Positions 54,903 through 63,474 of a DNA stretch of 64,000 nt are shown here, in pieces. Where the stretch lies: NCBI RefSeq assembly GCF_009746125.1, contig NZ_CP041352.1, positions 3,394,436-3,458,435 of the forward strand, in the 5' to 3' direction. How positions within the stretch are numbered: position 1 is the first letter of the stretch; each line of letters starts with the position of its first letter. The DNA comes from Casimicrobium huifangae. GTDB lineage: Bacteria; Pseudomonadota; Gammaproteobacteria; Burkholderiales; Casimicrobiaceae. The notes beneath the pieces are model-generated. The model worked only from the letters and a program-made list of their open reading frames with translations. It ran no database searches and was not told the DNA's origin. Position numbers and translations under genes: made by a program.

Positions 54903-55662
54903 AGCAGCGGGCAACACCGATTTCGCCGACGGCACCACCCACTTCGGCTATCAGACCGTCCCCGAGCACGAAAAGCAGCGCAAGGTGCGCGACGTGTTCG
55001 ATTCCGTCGCCCGCAAATACGACATCATGAACGACGCGATGTCGGGCGGCCTGCACCGCGTCTGGAAGCGCTTCGCCGTGGCCCAGCTGCACCTGCGCCC
55101 GGGCGAGCGCGTGCTTGATCTTGCCAGCGGCACCGGTGACCTGATTCGCCTGATGAGTCGCGAGGTCGGCAGCAAGGGCTTTGTGCTGCATACCGATATC
55201 AACGCCGCGATGCTGGAGGTGGGCCGCGATCACCTGCTCGATCAAGGCGTCGTGGCGCCAACGGCCCAATGCAATGCCGAGTGCCTGCCGTTTGCCGACA
55301 AAAGCTTCGACGCCGTGACCATCGCGTTTGGTCTGCGCAACGTGACCCACAAGGATCGCGCGCTGGCCGAGATGCGCCGCGTGCTAAAGGTGGGTGGCCG
55401 CGCCCTGGTGCTTGAGTTCTCGCGCCCGAACGCGCTGCTCAAGGGGCCGTACGACTGGTACTCGTTCAACGTGCTGCCCAAGCTGGGCGCCAGCATTGCC
55501 GGCGACGCCGAGAGCTACCAGTATCTCGCCGAGAGCATCCGCATGCACCCGCCGCAGGAGGAACTGAAGACGATGTTCGAGACGGCAGGTTTCCGTCGGG
55601 TCGAATACTTCAATCTGACGGGTGGCATCGTCGCGGTTCACCGCGGCTACCGGATGGGATAA
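54895..55662 (+). CDS. ubiE: ubiquinone/menaquinone C-methyltransferase
   Basis: The protein has 255 residues from a GTG at 54895, with AGGAG upstream. The SAM-binding motif is [15 protein letters not shown], and family motifs are [39 protein letters not shown] and [16 protein letters not shown]. The substrate-channel segment [20 protein letters not shown] is also present. It methylates the benzoquinol ring during quinone synthesis. ubiJ follows in the same block. Confidence 0.96.
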   Translation: MTEAAGNTDFADGTTHFGYQTVPEHEKQRKVRDVFDSVARKYDIMNDAMSGGLHRVWKRFAVAQLHLRPGERVLDLASGTGDLIRLMSREVGSKGFVLHTDINAAMLEVGRDHLLDQGVVAPTAQCNAECLPFADKSFDAVTIAFGLRNVTHKDRALAEMRRVLKVGGRALVLEFSRPNALLKGPYDWYSFNVLPKLGASIAGDAESYQYLAESIRMHPPQEELKTMFETAGFRRVEYFNLTGGIVAVHRGYRMG

Positions 55663-55743
55663 CCCTGTACTTTCACCCCTTGTGATTTTTCGGACAAATC
55701 CGCATATTGCGCCTATGCGTTGATGTTTTTTAGAGGAGGACGC

Positions 55744-56655
55744 ATGCTCAAATCCCTATCCACCGTAATCGTTGCCGCGACGGTCGCCTTCGGTGCCGTC
55801 GAGGCAGACGCCAAAAAGTTTGGTGGCGGCAAATCGGTCGGTGCGCAACGTAGCGCGCCCACGCAATCGGCCGGCCCCACGGCTACGTCAACTCCCGCCG
55901 CAGCGCCCGCCAGTGCGGCCACGGCAGCTCCCGCTGCGGCTGGCGCCGCCGGTGCAGCCGCAGCAGCCGCTAAGCCAAGCCTGATGTCGCGCATGGCTGG
56001 GCCGCTGGCTGGCATCGCTGCCGGCATCGGTCTCGGTTATCTGTTCTCGAAGATGGGCGCCGGCGGCTTCCTCGGTTTGCTGCTGATCGTCGGCATCGCC
56101 GTCGTGGCGCTGATCTGGTTTGCGCGTAGCGCCGCACGTCGCGGGCAACCGGCCGCCGCTGGCGCGGGTGCAGGCGGGTCGAATTTCGACGCCGCACCGC
56201 AATCACAGCCAACGCAATACGCCGGCGCTGGCGCAGCGGCCGGCGCTGCGGCCCCGGTGATGGCCAGTGGCTTGGGCGGTGGCTTCGGTATCCCGGCCGG
56301 GTTCGACAAGGCCGGGTTCGAGGACAACGCCAAAAAGCAGTTCATGACGCTGCAGGGCGCCAACGACAAGGGCGACCTCGACGGTGTGCGCAACTTCGTC
56401 ACCGACGAGCTCTACAACGAGATCGCGAAGGACGTCATCAGCGGCAACAAGGAATCCACTCTGGTGGACGAATTGCACGCTGAACTGCTTGGCATCGAGA
56501 CCGAGCGCAACCAGTACTGGGCCAGCGTGCAGTTCAGTGGCAAGATGCGCGAAGACGGCATGGTCATGGCTTCACCTTTCCGCGAAATCTGGAACCTGGT
56601 CAAGCCGGTGGATGGCAGCAAGGGCTGGCTGGTCGCCGGCATCCAGCAGGCCTGA
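55744..56655 (+). CDS. Tim44-like domain membrane protein
   Basis: The protein has 303 residues from the ATG at 55744, with GAGGAGG upstream. A signal peptide (ending near EADAK) is followed by a very Ala/Pro/Thr-rich linker. Two adjacent hydrophobic stretches (AGIAAGIGLGYLFSKM and GFLGLLLIVGIAVVALIWF) form the membrane anchor, and a C-terminal Tim44-like domain starts near FDKAGFEDNAKKQFMTLQ. Such proteins regularly lie between ubiE and ubiJ in betaproteobacteria. The role is unknown; a link to quinone biosynthesis is inferred from position. Confidence 0.88.
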   Translation: MLKSLSTVIVAATVAFGAVEADAKKFGGGKSVGAQRSAPTQSAGPTATSTPAAAPASAATAAPAAAGAAGAAAAAAKPSLMSRMAGPLAGIAAGIGLGYLFSKMGAGGFLGLLLIVGIAVVALIWFARSAARRGQPAAAGAGAGGSNFDAAPQSQPTQYAGAGAAAGAAAPVMASGLGGGFGIPAGFDKAGFEDNAKKQFMTLQGANDKGDLDGVRNFVTDELYNEIAKDVISGNKESTLVDELHAELLGIETERNQYWASVQFSGKMREDGMVMASPFREIWNLVKPVDGSKGWLVAGIQQA

Positions 56656-56672
56656 CGCCAGCACTGCTCCGC

Positions 56673-56702
56673 AAAAAAGCCGGCCTCGCGCCGGCTTTTT
56701 TT
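56673..56702 (+). terminator. terminator after the Tim44-like gene
   Basis: AAAAAAGCCGGC-ctcgc-GCCGGCTTTTTTT, 20 bp after the stop. The stem and A/T runs are symmetric. ubiJ begins about 50 bp later. Confidence 0.9.
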
Positions 56703-56753
56703 GTGCCCGACATCCGTAGCGCAGGTCACCGTGCAGTTTGCGACAATTACGCC

Positions 56754-57332
56754 ATGATTCCCGCCTCGCTGATCGCCCGTGCCCTCTCCCGTCTGCTCTC
56801 GCATGACGACGCTGCCCGCAAGCTGCTGGCGGCGCATCGCGGCGAGACCTTGCAGGTGCGCACGCCACCATTCGCGCTGACGCTTCGCGTCACCGATGCT
56901 GGTGATTTCGCTGCCGTTGAGGGTCCTGCCGGCGACAACGACGTGTCGTGCAGCGTCGAATTCCCGCTCACCTCGCTGCCGCTGCTGGCACAGGGCAAGG
57001 AGGCCGCTCTGCGCAGCGCCAAAGTCGCCGGCAAGGCGGCGCTGTTGCAGGATGTGTCGAAAGCCTTTTCGTCACTGCCGCTGGCCGCCGAGGCCGAGCT
57101 TGAACGTGTGGTCGGGCCGATTCTCGCCAACGAAGCCGTGCGCTTCCTGCGCGCGCTGAAAGCGCTGGGCGACAACGCGCGGGCGAGCCTGCACGAAGCC
57201 GGCAAGCGTTACCTGCATGACGAAGCGCAACTGGTCGCCGAGCGCGACGATGTCGCGAAATTCGCCGCTGATATCCAGCGCCTGCGCATAGACGTGCAGC
57301 GCCTGCAGGCACGCGTCGCAAAGCTCGCCTGA
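56754..57332 (+). CDS. ubiJ: SCP2-domain ubiquinone biosynthesis accessory protein UbiJ
   Basis: The protein has 192 residues from the ATG at 56754. An SCP2-type lipid-binding domain (residues about 15-110, with FALTLRVTDAGDFAAVEGPA) is followed by helices and a C-terminal coiled coil (DDVAKFAADIQRLRIDVQRL). UbiJ binds quinone intermediates in the soluble Ubi complex. ubiB, which commonly follows, is absent: the next gene is convergent. Confidence 0.88.
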   Translation: MIPASLIARALSRLLSHDDAARKLLAAHRGETLQVRTPPFALTLRVTDAGDFAAVEGPAGDNDVSCSVEFPLTSLPLLAQGKEAALRSAKVAGKAALLQDVSKAFSSLPLAAEAELERVVGPILANEAVRFLRALKALGDNARASLHEAGKRYLHDEAQLVAERDDVAKFAADIQRLRIDVQRLQARVAKLA

Positions 57333-57334
57333 GG

Positions 57335-57886
57335 TCAGACCTTTTCCGCAGGCATTTCGAACACCAGACAGGTCGTTGACGCGTGCGCGTACAGCGTGCC
57401 ATCGGCACCATACAGACGGCCTTCTGCGGTAGCCGTTTGCCGCCCCACATGCACGGTGTAGCCTTCGGCCCGCACCAGCGGCACCTTTAGCGAGATCCCC
57501 TTGACGATGTTGAGCTTGAGCTCCAGCGTGGTATAGGCACGCCCGATTGGCATGGCGGTGTGCACGGCGCAGCCGACTGCTGAATCCAGCAGCGTTGCGT
57601 ACCAGCCGCCGTGCACGGTGCCCATCGGGTTCAGCAGGCGCGGTGATGGCTTGCCCTGAAAGATCGCGCGACCGTGCGCCACTTCGATCAGCGCAAAGTC
57701 CAGCGTCTCCGAGATCGGGGGCGCCGGCGCCTTGCCATCAAGCAGCAACTGCATCTGCTGCAAGCCAGTCAGACCCGCCATCTGCTCGCGTGTGGCAACG
57801 CCGCGACCAAAGATGCGCGCACGCACCGCCGCCTCTTCGTCCTGCCAGCGTTTGAGGGTTGCTTCTGCACTTGCATCCTGCTTCAT
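57335..57886 (-). CDS. PaaI-like acyl-CoA thioesterase (hotdog fold)
   Basis: The protein has 183 residues from the ATG at 57886, with AGGTGAG upstream; an ATG at 57907 is also possible. The hotdog core is LDFALIEVAHGRAIFQGKP and HGGWYATLLDSAVGCAVHTAM, followed by GRAYTTLELKLNIVKG, typical of the PaaI family. It probably hydrolyses an acyl-CoA. It is divergent from marR, with AT-rich repeats between, and convergent with ubiJ (2 bp between stops). Confidence 0.88.
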   Translation of the reverse strand: MKQDASAEATLKRWQDEEAAVRARIFGRGVATREQMAGLTGLQQMQLLLDGKAPAPPISETLDFALIEVAHGRAIFQGKPSPRLLNPMGTVHGGWYATLLDSAVGCAVHTAMPIGRAYTTLELKLNIVKGISLKVPLVRAEGYTVHVGRQTATAEGRLYGADGTLYAHASTTCLVFEMPAEKV

Positions 57887-57918
57887 GAACTCACCTTGCT
57901 TTTCCATCGCAATCAATT

Positions 57919-57943
57919 GCAGATACAATTATTGCATATACAA
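57919..57943. promoter_or_regulatory. probable MarR operator between thioesterase and marR
   Basis: Two direct repeats, GCAGATACAA and GCATATACAA, begin 15 bp apart in an AT-rich intergenic region, within a longer imperfect palindrome (TTGCAGATACAA and TTGCATATACAA). Such short AT-rich sites between marR and a divergent gene are usual operators. Confidence 0.6.
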
Positions 57944-57963
57944 CATTGTGCCGATGTAACAAC

Positions 57964-58419
57964 ATGACGACAGACCAGCCTCGCGGCTGCACCAATTTCA
58001 AGTTGCGGCAACTGCTGCGGCGAGTTTCGCTGGTGTATGACCACGCGATGGCGGAGTGCGGGCTGAAAATCACCCAGTATTCGCTGCTGACCCATGTTGA
58101 TCGCCTCGGGCCGATCACGCAGGCCGATCTGGCGCGGGCGATGGCGATGGATTCGTCCACCCTGTCGCGCAACCTGAAGCCGCTGCAGACCGCCGGCTGG
58201 GTTGCCGTTCGCGCAGGGGACGACGCACGCAGCAACGCACTGGCGCTCACCGCCGCCGGGCGGCGCAAACGCAGCGAAGCGCAGGGACTTTGGAAGAAGG
58301 CGCAGTTGCAATTGAACGACACCGTCGGCGTGGACGATGTGATCGCGCTGCACGCACTGATTGATCGCATGAGCGAGGCGCTCGCCAATGACACCACTGA
58401 CGACAGGAACGCAGCATGA
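57964..58419 (+). CDS. MarR-family transcriptional regulator
   Basis: The protein has 151 residues from the ATG at 57964. The winged helix contains QYSLLTHVDRLGPITQADLARAMAMDSSTLSRNLKPLQTAGW and the wing DDARSNALALTAAGRRK. It is coupled by an ATGA overlap to the MFS gene and divergent from the thioesterase, so it probably represses both and responds to an aromatic or acyl ligand. The ligand is not known. Confidence 0.9.
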   Translation: MTTDQPRGCTNFKLRQLLRRVSLVYDHAMAECGLKITQYSLLTHVDRLGPITQADLARAMAMDSSTLSRNLKPLQTAGWVAVRAGDDARSNALALTAAGRRKRSEAQGLWKKAQLQLNDTVGVDDVIALHALIDRMSEALANDTTDDRNAA

Positions 58420-59657
58420 GTAACACCGCATCCCGATACGCCGTCTGGATGATTCTGCTTGCTGCCGCAGGCACTTTTGCACTGACGATGGGCACCCGGC
58501 AGACGATGGGTCTCTTTCTGTCCGACGTCAACTCCGCCACCGGCCTGGGCATCGCCAACATCAGCCTGGCCTTTGCCTTTGGCCAGCTCTGGTGGGGGCT
58601 CACGCAGCCCTTCGCCGGTGCGTTCGCCGACCGCGTCGGTGCCGGACGCGTGCTGTTGATCGGCGTGAGTCTGGTCGCGCTCGGCACCATCCTGACGCCA
58701 CTGATGACCAGCACCGCCGGGCTCGTGTTTGCAATCGGCGTGCTCGCTGCGGGCGGCGCCGGCATGGCCGGGCCTTCCGTGCTGATGGCAGCGACGACAC
58801 GCATGCTGCCAGCAGAAAGACGCGGAATGGCAACCGGCATTGTCAACGCTGGCGGTTCATTCGGGCAGTTCATCATGGCGCCAGTCGCCGCGGGCCTCAC
58901 CGCCGCGCTGGGCTGGATGACATCGATGCAGGTGCTCGGGCTGATCGTGCTGCTGGCGCTTCCGGCAGCGTGGGTGTTGCGTGGCAACTCGTCAGCTGCA
59001 GCGACCTCGGCACCCGCGGGTGTCGCAGGCGGCCCTGCGCCCGCGCGCGAAGGCACGCGTGCTGCGATCACCCGCGCACTTGCTGATCCGAGCTACCGGC
59101 TGCTCGCCTGCGGTTTTTTCGTCTGCGGCTTCCACGTGGCCTTCCTCGCAACGCACTTGCCGAATGTGGTGGCGATGTGCGGCCTGCCGCCTTCGGTGAG
59201 CGCGTGGTCGCTTGGATTGCTCGGGCTGTTCAACATCGTCGGCAGCCTCACGATGGGCTGGGCGGTGGGCCGCTGGCGGATGAAGTCGCTGTTGTCGCTG
59301 GTCTACGCCGCGCGCGCCGTCGCGGTGCTGGTGTTCCTGCTGTCGCCCAAGACGGCGACGACGATGCTCATCTTCGCCGCCGTCATGGGGCTCACCTACC
59401 TGTCAACGGTGCCGCCCACGGCAGGTCTGGTTGCCAAGTTCTTCGGCCCCGCCAACATGGCCACCCTGTTCGGCATCGTCATGCTGTCGCACCAGATCGG
59501 CGGCTTCACCGGTGCGTGGCTGGGCGGCAAGGTCTTCACCATGACTGGCAGCTACGACACCATCTGGATCATCGACATCCTGCTCGCCGTCGGCGCCGCG
59601 CTGGTGCACATGCCGATCAAGGAGGCGGCGTTGCCGCCGAAGGTGCAGCCGGCGTAG
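58416..59657 (+). CDS. MFS transporter, monocarboxylate/oxalate-like
   Basis: The protein has 413 residues and about 12 membrane helices. Family motifs include FGQLWWGLTQPFAGAFADRVGAGRVLLIG between helices 2 and 3 and MLPAERRGMATGIVNAGGSFGQF in the first half. The pattern fits the monocarboxylate/oxalate-formate branch of the MFS. It overlaps marR by ATGA, so the two form an operon, and the divergent thioesterase suggests transport of an organic acid. Substrate is unknown. Confidence 0.9.
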   Translation: MSNTASRYAVWMILLAAAGTFALTMGTRQTMGLFLSDVNSATGLGIANISLAFAFGQLWWGLTQPFAGAFADRVGAGRVLLIGVSLVALGTILTPLMTSTAGLVFAIGVLAAGGAGMAGPSVLMAATTRMLPAERRGMATGIVNAGGSFGQFIMAPVAAGLTAALGWMTSMQVLGLIVLLALPAAWVLRGNSSAAATSAPAGVAGGPAPAREGTRAAITRALADPSYRLLACGFFVCGFHVAFLATHLPNVVAMCGLPPSVSAWSLGLLGLFNIVGSLTMGWAVGRWRMKSLLSLVYAARAVAVLVFLLSPKTATTMLIFAAVMGLTYLSTVPPTAGLVAKFFGPANMATLFGIVMLSHQIGGFTGAWLGGKVFTMTGSYDTIWIIDILLAVGAALVHMPIKEAALPPKVQPA

Positions 59658-59685
59658 GTTGCGCCTTCAGCGCACTTCAGGGACA

Positions 59686-59765
59686 GTAGCCTCGATGGAA
59701 CAACGTGGAATCGAGGAAGCTGGCATCGGCGAACCCTCGATTCCGCTTCGCTGCATCGAGGCTAC
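59686..59765. repeat. palindromic extragenic repeat (nested)
   Basis: Outer arms GTAGCCTCGATG (59686-59697) and CATCGAGGCTAC (59754-59765) enclose inner arms GGAATCGAGG (59707-59716) and CCTCGATTCC (59735-59744), all perfect. The layout is that of REP-like palindromic elements found widely in proteobacteria. It sits between convergent genes. Confidence 0.85.
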
Positions 59766-60199
59766 GGCACTGCCTTCGGACTACCGACGATCAACCGAAA
59801 CGTTATTGCTATCGCAATTCCGCAGACAAGGCCCAAGACCAACATCGCGAGGCATTCCTGAACTGCACTCAAAACGCCGTATTTGCGGCCGTCGCGAAGT
59901 GCAACACACACGAGCACAACCGCCATCAGGAACGGCACAATAGAACCGAGCGCAGCCCCATAAAGCAAGACTCGCGTCCAGCTAACGGCGCCGCGCTCGG
60001 TCGCGTTTCGCCATGCTGGCAACGCCAAAAAGAACATTGTTGGGTACGCGACAACCACCATAACCCACAGTGCAGAAAACATCCCCGCCTGGTCGCCGTA
60101 TTGGCCGACATAAAGCAGAACCGCAAACACTGGCAGTACCGCAAGTGGGCTAACCCACGCCGCATAGAACTCGCGGCGCGTAGCGGTCAAACGCTGCAT
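59762..60199 (-). CDS. small integral membrane protein
   Basis: The protein has 145 residues from the ATG at 60199; an ATG four codons earlier is possible. Four membrane helices are visible (AVLPVFAVLLYVG, VMVVVAYPTMFFLALPAW, LYGAALGSIVPFLMAVVLVCV and CLAMLVLGLVCGIAIAITF). No family recognised. The C-terminus overlaps the edge of the palindromic repeat, and the gene is isolated, so its end may have been rearranged. Confidence 0.55.
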   Translation of the reverse strand: MQRLTATRREFYAAWVSPLAVLPVFAVLLYVGQYGDQAGMFSALWVMVVVAYPTMFFLALPAWRNATERGAVSWTRVLLYGAALGSIVPFLMAVVLVCVALRDGRKYGVLSAVQECLAMLVLGLVCGIAIAITFRLIVGSPKAVP

Positions 60200-60224
60200 T
60201 GCAACGAGCAAACTTGAAAACGTC

Positions 60225-60325
60225 TAGCGCGTAGCGAGCGGCCCGAGGTCTAGGCGGAGGGCGACGCCGCGTACTCATGTACGCAAGGAGCCCTCCAACG
60301 ACGAGATCGGGCCGCGCAGTAGCGC
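60225..60325. repeat. large structured palindrome at the 3' end of the TPR gene
   Basis: Three nested stems: GCGGCCCGA/TCGGGCCGC (60238-60246 and 60307-60315), GGAGGGC/GCCCTCC (60256-60262 and 60290-60296) and GCGTAC/GTACGC (60269-60274 and 60279-60284) with a TCAT loop. Direct TAGCGC repeats flank it (60225-60230 and 60320-60325). It fills the gap between two minus-strand genes. Confidence 0.75.
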
Positions 60326-60326
60326 T

Positions 60327-61112
60327 TTACTCCATCTCCGCCTTGGCCGCCTCGATATCCAGACACTCCATCGCATCCTTCGGCTCACAGGCTGCTGCTT
60401 CCGCGTAGAGCTTCTCGACGTCCTTCATCTTCTTGTCGCCGAACAGCTTGTAGAGACCGTCGGCCATTTCAGTGCGGGCGATGGCGGAGTCGGGGTTGAG
60501 CTTCAGGGCTTTGTCGTAGTTCTCGACCGCCGCTTCCTTGCTGACGCCGTAGGTCATCTTGCCGATCATGCTGCCGACTTTTTCGATGACTTCGGCGTTG
60601 AAGGTGCCGAGCGCGATGTGCGCGTCGGCGTGTTTCGGTTCCAGCTTGATCGCGGTGTTGAGCGCGGCGCTGACCTTGCCGCCAATGCCTTGCGTGAGCG
60701 CCTTGGCAACGCCGATCAACTGGCCGTAGCGACCAAGCGCGTAGGCGGCGAGGTAGTAGGCGTTGGCGTTCTTCTTCTGCGCGGCTTGCAGCTCTTCGCA
60801 CCGGGCGGCGATTTCTTCGTACGCCTTCTGCTTTTTGGCGTCGCTGGTTTCGAGATAGTTGTTGTAGATGCACGCGGCCTTGTTGGCGGCGTTGTAGCCG
60901 TCAAGCCCGGCAGCGAGCCCCGCCTCATACGCTCCCTGAAAATCACCGGCGTGATATAGACGCCACGCTTCCTCGACGGCTTTGTCAGCAGGGAACGGTT
61001 CAGCATCGCCCTTGTGCAGACGTGCCCAGTTTTTCTTCAGTGCAGCACCGTCGTAGACGAATGCGCTGTTGTCGTGCGGGAATGCGGTCCAGCCGCCTTT
61101 TTTGGTTGCCAT
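60327..61112 (-). CDS. TPR-repeat protein
   Basis: The protein has 261 residues with no signal peptide. It begins MATKKGGWTAFPHDNSAFVYDG and has TPR-like helices such as AAVENYDKALKLNPDSAIARTEMADGLYKLFG and AIKLEPKHADAHIALGTFNAE. The ATG has AAAGGAAAA upstream. It is probably a cytoplasmic or periplasm-facing adaptor. No specific function is recognised. A copy of the GGACGAAGG repeat sits immediately in front of its ribosome-binding site, so its promoter may lie in or beyond that repeat. Confidence 0.85.
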   Translation of the reverse strand: MATKKGGWTAFPHDNSAFVYDGAALKKNWARLHKGDAEPFPADKAVEEAWRLYHAGDFQGAYEAGLAAGLDGYNAANKAACIYNNYLETSDAKKQKAYEEIAARCEELQAAQKKNANAYYLAAYALGRYGQLIGVAKALTQGIGGKVSAALNTAIKLEPKHADAHIALGTFNAEVIEKVGSMIGKMTYGVSKEAAVENYDKALKLNPDSAIARTEMADGLYKLFGDKKMKDVEKLYAEAAACEPKDAMECLDIEAAKAEME

Positions 61113-61135
61113 GGTGGTGTTTTCCTTTGGAAAAC

Positions 61136-61274
61136 AGGACGAAGGACGAAGGACGACGGCCTGTGGGCCTAGGACGCAAAGGCATGCAGCCGCGACCGCC
61201 CGGAATGGGGAAGGCAGTCTGCATAGCTTTGCGTCCTAGCGACCAACGGGAGCGTCGTCATTCGTCATTCGTCC
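61136..61274. repeat. dispersed inverted-repeat element, copy 2 (GGACGAAGG arms)
   Basis: Left arm AGGACGAAGGACGAAGGACG, a small GGCCTGTGGGCC hairpin, then TAGGACGCAAAGGCATGCA. The right arm on the other strand reads AGGACGAATGACGAATGACG, then CTAGGACGCAAAGCTATGCA. The same blocks in the same order occur at 41717-41877. It separates the TPR and TetR genes. Confidence 0.8.
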
Positions 61275-61282
61275 TGACTTTG

Positions 61283-61963
61283 TTAACGATACTCCGACGC
61301 CAGTTTCTCAAACAGCAACCGTGCGTCACCCTGCAGATACGGCGCCAGCAGCACCATGACCTGAAACACGCCGTGGCCCATCGCTTCGGCTTCGTCGAGC
61401 TTGCGCGGGTTCATCACATACGAATACGAGTGCCAGTAGGTGGCGAGCATGACGAGGTTGGTCGCGACGGCGCGAATTTCGCCGTCGGTAGCCTTGAGCT
61501 GGTTGATCGAACGCATTTCGTTCATCAGCCGCTCCGTGTTCTTCTGCGCGTTCTGCAGGATGGTCTTGAAGTGCGTCTCGATGATGCGGTTCTTCGACAG
61601 CAGGTCATTCAAATCGCGATAGATGAAGCGGTACTTCCAGATTTTTTCGAACAGCAGATGCAGCCAGAACCAAGTGTCTTCCACGTTCGCCGGACGGTCC
61701 TTGCCCATCGCGAAGAGCTCGTCAAGCTCGCGCTCGAACTGCGCGAAGATCTTGGTGACGATCTCGTCCTTGCTGCGGTAGTGGTAGTAGAGATTGCCGG
61801 GCGAGATGTTCATCTCGTCGGCGATGGCATTGGTCGTGACGTTCGGCTCACCGAACGAATTGAACATGCCGAGCGACACTTCGAGAATGCGCTCCTTGGT
61901 GCGGCGGGGGGCCTTACGTTCCATAGCGGCTCGTGCCTCCGGCTCCATCGCGGCTATCGTCAT
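61283..61963 (-). CDS. TetR/AcrR-family regulator
   Basis: The protein has 226 residues. The helix-turn-helix is RTKERILEVSLGMFNSFGEPNVTTNAIADEMNISPGNLYYHYRSKDEI. The ligand domain contains FEKIWKYRFIYRDLNDLLSKN. The start at 61963 gives a 20-residue lead; a later ATG (MERKAPRR) is possible. A two-box repeat sits upstream. Phasin and patatin genes lie close by, so control of lipid or polyhydroxyalkanoate metabolism is plausible but not shown. Confidence 0.9.
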   Translation of the reverse strand: MTIAAMEPEARAAMERKAPRRTKERILEVSLGMFNSFGEPNVTTNAIADEMNISPGNLYYHYRSKDEIVTKIFAQFERELDELFAMGKDRPANVEDTWFWLHLLFEKIWKYRFIYRDLNDLLSKNRIIETHFKTILQNAQKNTERLMNEMRSINQLKATDGEIRAVATNLVMLATYWHSYSYVMNPRKLDEAEAMGHGVFQVMVLLAPYLQGDARLLFEKLASEYR

Positions 61964-62110
61964 CCGGCTCCATGCGTTTCTCCGTCCTTTTTCTCTTCCT
62001 CTACAGCTATTGTCGGAGAACCTTTGCAGAGTGGCAACAATTTAGAGTAAGTCGATCGTCTTTTGCGTGAAAAGACAGCCACGCAAGGCATGCGAGCACA
62101 AAACGCCTGA

Positions 62111-62171
62111 AGTCGACTTCAAGCCAAATTCAGCCTAATGCCCTTTGCTGACGCCATTTCTGAAAAAAGCT
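62111..62171 (-). repeat. two-box intergenic element, copy E
   Basis: On the minus strand AGCTTTTTTC starts at 62171, a few bases after the patatin stop, AGGGC follows about 28 nt on, and AGTCGACT ends at 62111, 53 nt between box starts. The second box lies in a 14-bp palindrome TGAAGTCGACTTCA. Confidence 0.65.
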
Positions 62172-62177
62172 GATCGC

Positions 62178-63386
62178 TTAGCCTCGCTCAACCAGCGCAA
62201 GCTCCAGATCATCCAGCGCATGGGTCAGCTGCGACATGACGACACCGGTGTTGCCGCGCGACACATGCCGCGCCGTGGGCAGCAGCCGGCGGTGCGGATC
62301 GCGCAGCGCGTGCAGGTTGAGCTTGACGCCATAGTGCGCGAACTCCTTCGCGAGCACGTCGGCACGGGCCAGCAATTGCTCACGCGTGTGCTGATAGGCG
62401 TGCTCAGCGAGGCGGCGGCGGTTGCTGTAGCTGAACAGATTGGAGAAAAACAGGTCGGCGTCGCCCTTCGACGGCTCCAGCACAATCAGCCGCGCATCGC
62501 GGTAGGTGTTCGCATAGCTGGAAAGGCTCTTCTCCAGCCGTGAATGAATCAACGCCCGGAAAGTTTGCGACAGCACCGTCGGCAGGCCCTTCTCGACCAG
62601 ATGCGACTGCGCGTGTCTAGCCACCGTGCTGTTGAAGGGCACCAGCGGATTGACGCAGATGACCAGTTTGGCGCCGGCGTCGAGCGCGCTGGATGCATGC
62701 AGCGTCTTGTTCAACGCGCCATCGACGTAATGCCTGGCACCGATCTTCACCGGCGTGTACATGCCGGGCAGCGCTGCGCTCGCCTGCACCGCCTGTGAAA
62801 TCGGCACGTGGTCCATGCCTTTGGCACCAAACTCAACCGTCTCGCCGGAATCGAGATCGGTCGCGATCAGGAACAGGCGCGCCGGCAGTTCACGAAAATC
62901 GTTGCTGCGACCGGGTTTGCTGAGCAGCTCGCGCATGGCGCGCTCGATGGCGCGATTGTCGAATAGCCCGGTCGGGATCGCAGCAGCCAGGCGCTGCAGC
63001 TCGGACAGTGCGCGGCTCGGTCGCAGTGACTTCGCACTGGCCCACAATGCCGCCATCACCGCGCCGGGCAGGTTCGCCACGCGCGAGGCGTACTCGCGCA
63101 GCGCAGGGCGCATGAACACACCGGGTGACAGCGCGTCGCCGTCTTCACCCTCGTTCTCGATGAAAAGCTGCACCATCTCGCGCGGCGTGATGCCGTTGGC
63201 GAGCCCGGCGGTGACGAAGGCACCGGCGCTGACGCCCACATAGGAATGCAGCCGCGTGAAGTCGAGCGTCGGCAGCGCATCATGCAGCGCCGCCAGCGCG
63301 CCCACCTCATACACAGCCCCCAGCGGCCCGCCACCGGCGAGCGCCAGTGCAATGGGGGGGCGATCAGAAGAGGTTTGCTGCGTCAT
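62178..63386 (-). CDS. patatin-like phospholipase
   Basis: The protein has 402 residues from the ATG at 63386, with GGAAACC upstream; the open frame before it lacks coding character. The patatin catalytic dyad is visible: oxyanion loop LAGGGPLGAVYEVG, nucleophile GVSAGAF and Asp in YVDGALNK. The C-terminal part is helical. It should hydrolyse acyl esters from lipids and is probably cytoplasmic or membrane-associated. The phasin gene is upstream on the same strand, separated by a terminator. Confidence 0.93.
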   Translation of the reverse strand: MTQQTSSDRPPIALALAGGGPLGAVYEVGALAALHDALPTLDFTRLHSYVGVSAGAFVTAGLANGITPREMVQLFIENEGEDGDALSPGVFMRPALREYASRVANLPGAVMAALWASAKSLRPSRALSELQRLAAAIPTGLFDNRAIERAMRELLSKPGRSNDFRELPARLFLIATDLDSGETVEFGAKGMDHVPISQAVQASAALPGMYTPVKIGARHYVDGALNKTLHASSALDAGAKLVICVNPLVPFNSTVARHAQSHLVEKGLPTVLSQTFRALIHSRLEKSLSSYANTYRDARLIVLEPSKGDADLFFSNLFSYSNRRRLAEHAYQHTREQLLARADVLAKEFAHYGVKLNLHALRDPHRRLLPTARHVSRGNTGVVMSQLTHALDDLELALVERG

Positions 63387-63474
63387 AAGGTTTCCGTGTC
63401 TGACGTTTTGTATCTCTGGCGGACAGGCACCGGTTTGCGGCGCGTCAACCAGCCGCCAATCATAGGCGGCAATG

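Noticed and set aside
55681-55725. Possible seventh two-box element before the Tim44-like gene
   Set aside because: GATTTTTCGG then CAAATCCGCAT resembles the first box, but no GGGC or AGTCGACT box follows at the right distance.
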